NCBI GenBank assembly: GCA_036852015.1
Contig: JAANDG010000066.1
Coordinates: forward strand, 62,001-126,000
DNA from: Pelodera strongyloides
Lineage: Eukaryota; Nematoda; Chromadorea; Rhabditida; Rhabditidae
DNA: 64,000 nt
Direction: 5' to 3'
Below the pieces are notes generated by a model. The model was not told where the DNA came from. It made no database searches and worked only from the letters and a program-made list of their open reading frames with translations. The translations under genes were made by a program, and so were the position numbers. Shown here piece after piece: positions 59,961 to 64,000 of this stretch. Position 1 is the stretch's first letter. Each line of letters starts with the position of its first letter.

Positions 59961-61036
59961 TTAAAAGAAAGGGGCACGCCCAACAAAGTAAACCTATATT
60001 TACGAAACGTTCATAATGTATATAAAGCTTTTTTATTACAACATATACAAACCAAATTTCACCTAAACTCACCCTGGGGAACTTTTTCCGAAGAGCTCAT
60101 CGTATAGTATACCGTAAAGCTGCAGATTTTCAAGGTGTGTATGGGTTCGAATCCCGCCCAGTGCTACCATATTGCAAACATGCCACGGCGTCGGGAATAA
60201 AGTTAAAGGGACAGGCCCATCAAAGTAAACCTATATTTACGATACGTCCATAGTGACTATCAAGCATTTTTTTTACAATATATACAAACTAAATTTCACA
60301 TTTATTTGCCATTGAAAACTTTTTTTCCAATACGCTCAGCTCAAATGTATACCGTGTAAAGCCGCAAATATCCTTGTCGTCAATGCAAATTTATCGTGAA
60401 ATTATAATGCGATTAAAATTTGCATATATAGCTTTGAAATCTGCAGTTTTATGGTATACATATGCGTTGAGCGCATTGGAAAAAAGTTGTCTAGGGCGAA
60501 TAATGGTGAAATTTAGTTTGTATATATTGTAATAAAAATGCTTGATAGTAATTATGAACGTACCGTAAATATAGGTTTATTTTGATGGGCCTGTCCCTTT
60601 TAGGCGCTCCCCTTGCCTAGCCTTAGGACGGACCTTTCGCTCTGTATTATCTTCTGTGCCGTCTTCTACCGTCTACTTCACTCTATGGGACACATCGGCT
60701 AAGAGACACCGCCTTGGATTTGGAGCTAAAATGAAGATCCCCGACTTCGCGAGCAAACGGGACCCTGGATTCTACATGCATAAGTCTATGTGTGATGATT
60801 TTATGTCTGAATAAAGTGGTATTCACAAAAAAAAATTTAGCTCGCATTTTAATTTCATTATAAATTTGCATAGACAGCTTCAATCTCTGCAGTTTTACGG
60901 TATACATATACGATTAGCGAATCGGAAAAACTCCTCGATGGTGAAAGTAGGTGAAATTTGGTTTGTATATATTGTAATAAAAATGCTTTATATATTATGA
61001 ACATTTCGTAAATATAGGTTTAGTTTGATGGGCCTG
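59961..61036. mobile_element. Nested foldback elements
   Basis: An outer pair of inverted arms (about 59961-60160 and 60840-61036, both with the AAACCTATATTTACG word or its inverse) surrounds a complete inner element of the same family (60203-60602) plus about 230 bp of other sequence. The outer arms are more diverged than the inner ones. A tRNA-like B box (GGGTTCGAATCCCGCCC) lies at about 60150-60166, at the junction of outer arm and insert. Confidence 0.7.
60203..60602. mobile_element. Inner foldback element (about 400 bp)
   Basis: TTAAAGGGACAGGCCCATCA at the left and its inverse, ending CCTGTCCCTTTTA, at the right, with pairing continuing inward (TACAATATATACAAACTAAA and its inverse). Non-coding. 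The terminal AAAGGG-CAGGCCCAT resembles the 418-bp family at 50413. Confidence 0.8.
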
Positions 61037-61374
61037 AAATAAAGTCTCCACACATTATATGTATGTTAACAAATAGCAAATTATGTTTAGCATACAATAC
61101 TAATTGTATTTATACTAATTTCCCCTAATCGCGAAATTTCCCCTAAAAAATACGGTAAACTTACAGTAGTAAAGAGTGCACTAACAAAAGCACACCGAAC
61201 GCGCGGCGTTTGACTCCGCCTTTTTCATTAAATCCAGTAAAACAAAAATTACATCACTTTTTATTTCTTCTTTGGTTCGTGTATGCTTTCTTATTATTGT
61301 TTTTTTATCTTGTTCTGAGATGTTTTTGAAATATGTGCGTCAGATCAATTGCATCACCGCCTTTTCAGTCTTAG

Positions 61375-61620
61375 ATGGCAGTCGTTGATACCGATCTGAA
61401 AACCTTCCGTGACTTTCTTCTGCAATACAATGTTGTGACTGAACGCTGCTTTGGCTCTTGTATCGGGGAGCTTACGAACGAAAAAATCACTCAGTCTGAA
61501 GAAATGTGCGCTACGAATTGCCTGGATAAATTTCTAAAAATGACCCAACGATTGTCGAACCGATTTGCTGAGCACCAGATGATTTCTGCTGAATTTCAAG
61601 GAGCCTCCTTGTCGAAATAG
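61375..61620 (+). CDS. TIMM9: Mitochondrial import chaperone Tim9, single exon
   Basis: Small Tim chaperone of the mitochondrial intermembrane space. With Tim10 it escorts hydrophobic precursors to the TIM22 complex. The 81-residue product has the twin CX3C motif (CFGSC and CATNC), 11 residues either side of it typical of the family, and the conserved helix KFLKMTQRLSNRF. The start (MAVVDTDLKTFRDFLLQYN) aligns with the family's F-x-x-F-L-x-x-Y-N. An acceptor (TTTTCAG, ending 61368) lies just before the ATG. It is the first gene of a probable two-gene operon with eIF2-beta. Tim9 fits better than Tim10b because of the KMTQR motif. Confidence 0.9.
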   Translation: MAVVDTDLKTFRDFLLQYNVVTERCFGSCIGELTNEKITQSEEMCATNCLDKFLKMTQRLSNRFAEHQMISAEFQGASLSK

Positions 61621-61728
61621 CCTTAGATTGCTCCGTATTGTTATTTAGTGTATGTACACTTCTTCATTTATTTGCTCTTTGTTATTTGCCGTCCCAATAA
61701 AATTATTTCAGGTTACTTCAGTGCCAAA
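61621..61728 (+). promoter_or_regulatory. Tim9/eIF2-beta intercistronic site: AATAAA abutting trans-splice acceptor
   Basis: From 61696 the sequence reads AATAAAATTATTTCAG, followed by GTTACTTCAGTGCCAAA and the ATG. The poly(A) hexamer lies only 10 bases before the acceptor AG. A second possible acceptor (TTACTTCAG) is 9 bases on. The same layout is seen at 1707-1727. Confidence 0.6.
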
Positions 61729-64000
61729 ATGGGTGACGATTTGGTAAGTTCTCATCGTGTATTGGTGTATTTTCTTAAAGGAATGACGTAATTAATAATG
61801 TAGTACATGTACTTGAGTGGCCCCACGTTGAAAAAAAAAATATTTTTCCAAAATCTTCCAGGTTTTGCTTTATTCGGATGTAATTAACTGCGCTGAGTCC
61901 GAAAAAGTGGTTCATATGGGCCCTAAGGGTCACTGTGGCCCAATATGTGCCAAAAAAGTTCCAATTTTTGTTTTTACTTTTAAGTTAGAAACCTTTGTAA
62001 TGATCCAAAAAATGAGTCTGCTACTGTCGTGAAACTTATAATAGTAGTTATCTAAGAACCAAATTCACATTAGCCGGCATTTGTAGTCTTTTTTACTCAT
62101 TCGCAAGGGTGACTGAGCTATCTTACCTAACCATTACGTTTCCAATGTAAATCAGCGGGTCTAGCAACGCAAGTATATTCGTATGAAATCGACAGAAGTT
62201 ATCAGCTTCTTCGTTGGCTCATTCAGTTGGTAAAATTTAGAGAAAAAAAAAACGATTTTTTGGATTTTACTTTAGGCATATTGGGTCTCAATGACACCTA
62301 GGGCCCATATGAACCACTTTTTCGGACTCAGCGCAGTTGAATACATTCGAATAAAGCAAAACCTGGAACATTTTGGAAAAATACTTTTTTTTCTCCAAGT
62401 GGGGCCACTCAGGTACAATAGTACCCAGTAAGATAACAAAAGAGTTTATCAAACTAGATTAGCTGGATGTAGTTACATCGACAAATAAATATGTAGAGCC
62501 AACACTGTCCTCGTGTTGATAAATTGCACGGCTTTGTTTTCTCGTGGCGGACTCGTTTACCGACTTTTTACACATTTGGCTACAATTTAAGGAGCTCAAC
62601 CTCGAGAAGAAAAAGAAGAAATCAAAGAAGGTGATCAACCTTGACGATGTAGCTGAAGCAGCACCTTCCTCTGCCCCAGCGGCTGACACAGGTATTAATT
62701 ATTTTGTCACAAATCAAAGCAAAATAACAAAAACACTTAAATCTGAAAGTTATAATGTGCATTTAAGTTGTGTTGGAGAGCTGAAACAAAATAACAAACG
62801 TTTAAAATGTATGGCGTTCTTTCCCATCCGGTCGTACGTACACGAGGAGTTTACTGCAAATTTAAATGTAATAGAGAACTGTGACTGGCCACTGTCTTCT
62901 TATTATTACTACATATATATCAATATCACCAACAATTAAATTGTTTTTCGTGGTTAAAAGTTCCTAATCTTAATTTCTATAATCGGTATAAGAACTTCAC
63001 TGAATGCACCTATTTGGGCTAAAAGAGTATGATTCATCCAGCTTATATTATATTGAATCCTTTATTCCGAGGGTGAACACAAGTGATATTCAGCTTAATC
63101 TAATTGTTGTGTTTAGATGAGCTGAACCTCGAGAAACCGAAGAAAAAGAAGAAGGAGAAGATCGTGCTCGATGATGCTTCTGTGAAGACCGAATCAAAAC
63201 TTGATGATTTGGGTAAATCTTATTCCTGTCTATTTGTTATTTATACATTTTATCACTACCTCCATATGTGCTGTCGTCTTGCGTTGAAAGTCCCTAAGCG
63301 TTTATGTATTTGAATTAATTAGAGTTTCGTTAAAACATGTAGTATTGCCATTATTCCGTTTACCCTTTTTATTCACATAGAAGGTTACTGTAGTTCCAGG
63401 ATAGTTATGCGTGACCATCTATCCCTGCACCTGCAAGTATATCATATTTTTGTATAATAGTATCTTTTATTGATTTAGGCATTGGCATTGGTGTGTCAAA
63501 TCTGATTGACGCTCAAAAACACTGGCCCGACTACACATATGATGAAATGCTGACGATCGTGTTCGATATAATGAGAGAGAAGAATCCAGAGCTGGCTAGC
63601 GACAAGAAGAAGTTCGCCATGAAACCGCCAGAGGTACTTTTCCTTCTTGTGTGTTATAATTGTTGCGTGTAGGTTCACTATTTTGTCTTCTACATTGCTA
63701 CAGTAAACATTGTCTTGTGTGATACTTTACGAATGTCAACCTAAGTATCTAGCCAAATTCCCTCATAAATAAATATGCATCAAGATCTGTACCTGTACAT
63801 TTTGGGAATCACCTCCAGAGCCAGCGTAGAGTTTTATGTGATGCGTAGTGTTGAAGTAAGAATTAAGCTATAGTTATGACACTACGCTACGTGAGTACCT
63901 TTGTTAGTCTCTTGCTTCGTTATGCCGTTATGCATAAGTGATGTTTTACACCAAGTCCATATCTTATTATATAAATACACACATAATGGTATCCTTTTTG
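61729..64000 (+). CDS. EIF2S2 (iftb-1): Translation initiation factor eIF2 subunit beta, 5' part (runs off window)
   Basis: Beta subunit of eIF2, which brings initiator tRNA to the ribosome. Exons: 61729-61743 (MGDDL); about 62591-62691 ([20 protein letters not shown]); 63117-63211 ([20 protein letters not shown]); and 63480-63632 ([20 protein letters not shown], then [20 protein letters not shown]). The two Lys-rich blocks correspond to the K-boxes that bind eIF5 and eIF2B-epsilon; the usual number is three. The WPDYTY...REKNPE...KPP region is the conserved core start. The zinc-binding C-terminus lies beyond the window. The exon 2 acceptor (ATTTAAG) is weaker than its neighbours. Intron 1 holds a foldback element of about 620 bp. 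Confidence 0.9.
61803..62422. mobile_element. Foldback element in eIF2-beta intron 1
   Basis: Inverted arms of about 125 bp (about 61803-61930 and 62290-62422) share TGAGTGGCCCCAC, TCCAGGTTTTGCTTTATTCG and CAGTCCGAAAAAGTGGTTCA-like words with a few mismatches. The centre of about 350 bp is unique. No coding capacity. Confidence 0.8.

Noticed and set aside
60115..60175. tRNA gene around GGGTTCGAATCCCGCCC
   Set aside because: Good B box, but no convincing A box, D arm or acceptor stem upstream.

Overview
The window is nuclear DNA of a nematode. The evidence is: genes broken by AT-rich introns; start codons sitting a few bases after TTTCAG-type splice acceptors, the pattern of spliced-leader trans-splicing; tight gene pairs that look like operons; and cathepsin L genes with a nematode cpl-1-type propeptide. 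The species cannot be named. Coding exons are sparse. Introns and spacers are full of foldback elements, MITE-like elements, tRNA-derived fragments and satellites.

Layout. 0.08-4.1 kb (+): a probable operon of the Golgi SNARE membrin (GOSR2), a 61-residue acidic protein, and a protein resembling the cap-methyltransferase activator RAM. 5.4-11.3 kb (+): two unrecognised multi-membrane-span genes. 12.0-15.9 kb: a gag-only Bel/Pao-type LTR retrotransposon. 17.0-46.0 kb: a segmental duplication. A unit of about 7 kb lies at 17.05-24.45 kb and again at 32.1-39.8 kb. It holds decayed exon-like islands, a tandem hairpin array, a hairpin-rich AATAAA-ended segment and a C-rich minisatellite. Each copy is followed by minus-strand cathepsin L genes: A looks intact, B is a pseudogene, and C has one eroded exon. 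48.5-57.7 kb (-): dynactin p25 (DCTN5) and ARP3. 61.4-64.0 kb (+): Tim9 and the start of eIF2-beta, an operon with about 90 bp between the Tim9 stop and the next acceptor.

Recognised housekeeping functions: vesicle fusion (membrin), mRNA cap methylation (RAM-like), cargo binding by dynactin (p25), branched actin nucleation (ARP3), mitochondrial intermembrane-space chaperoning (Tim9) and translation initiation (eIF2-beta). Cathepsin L proteases serve lysosomal, moulting, yolk or digestive roles in nematodes.

The two strongest leads are: (i) the duplicated hairpin array, whose short stem changes A-U to G.U to G-C between repeat units while loops vary, followed by three more hairpins (one a C-UUCG-G tetraloop) and AATAAA, which suggests a structured non-coding RNA; and (ii) three apparent +1 frameshifts in an otherwise well-conserved ARP3, one of them exactly at TCC-TGA, the antizyme-type shift site, plus a similar +1 break at TTG-TAA in the gene at 9 kb. 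Assembly indels are the main alternative for (ii).
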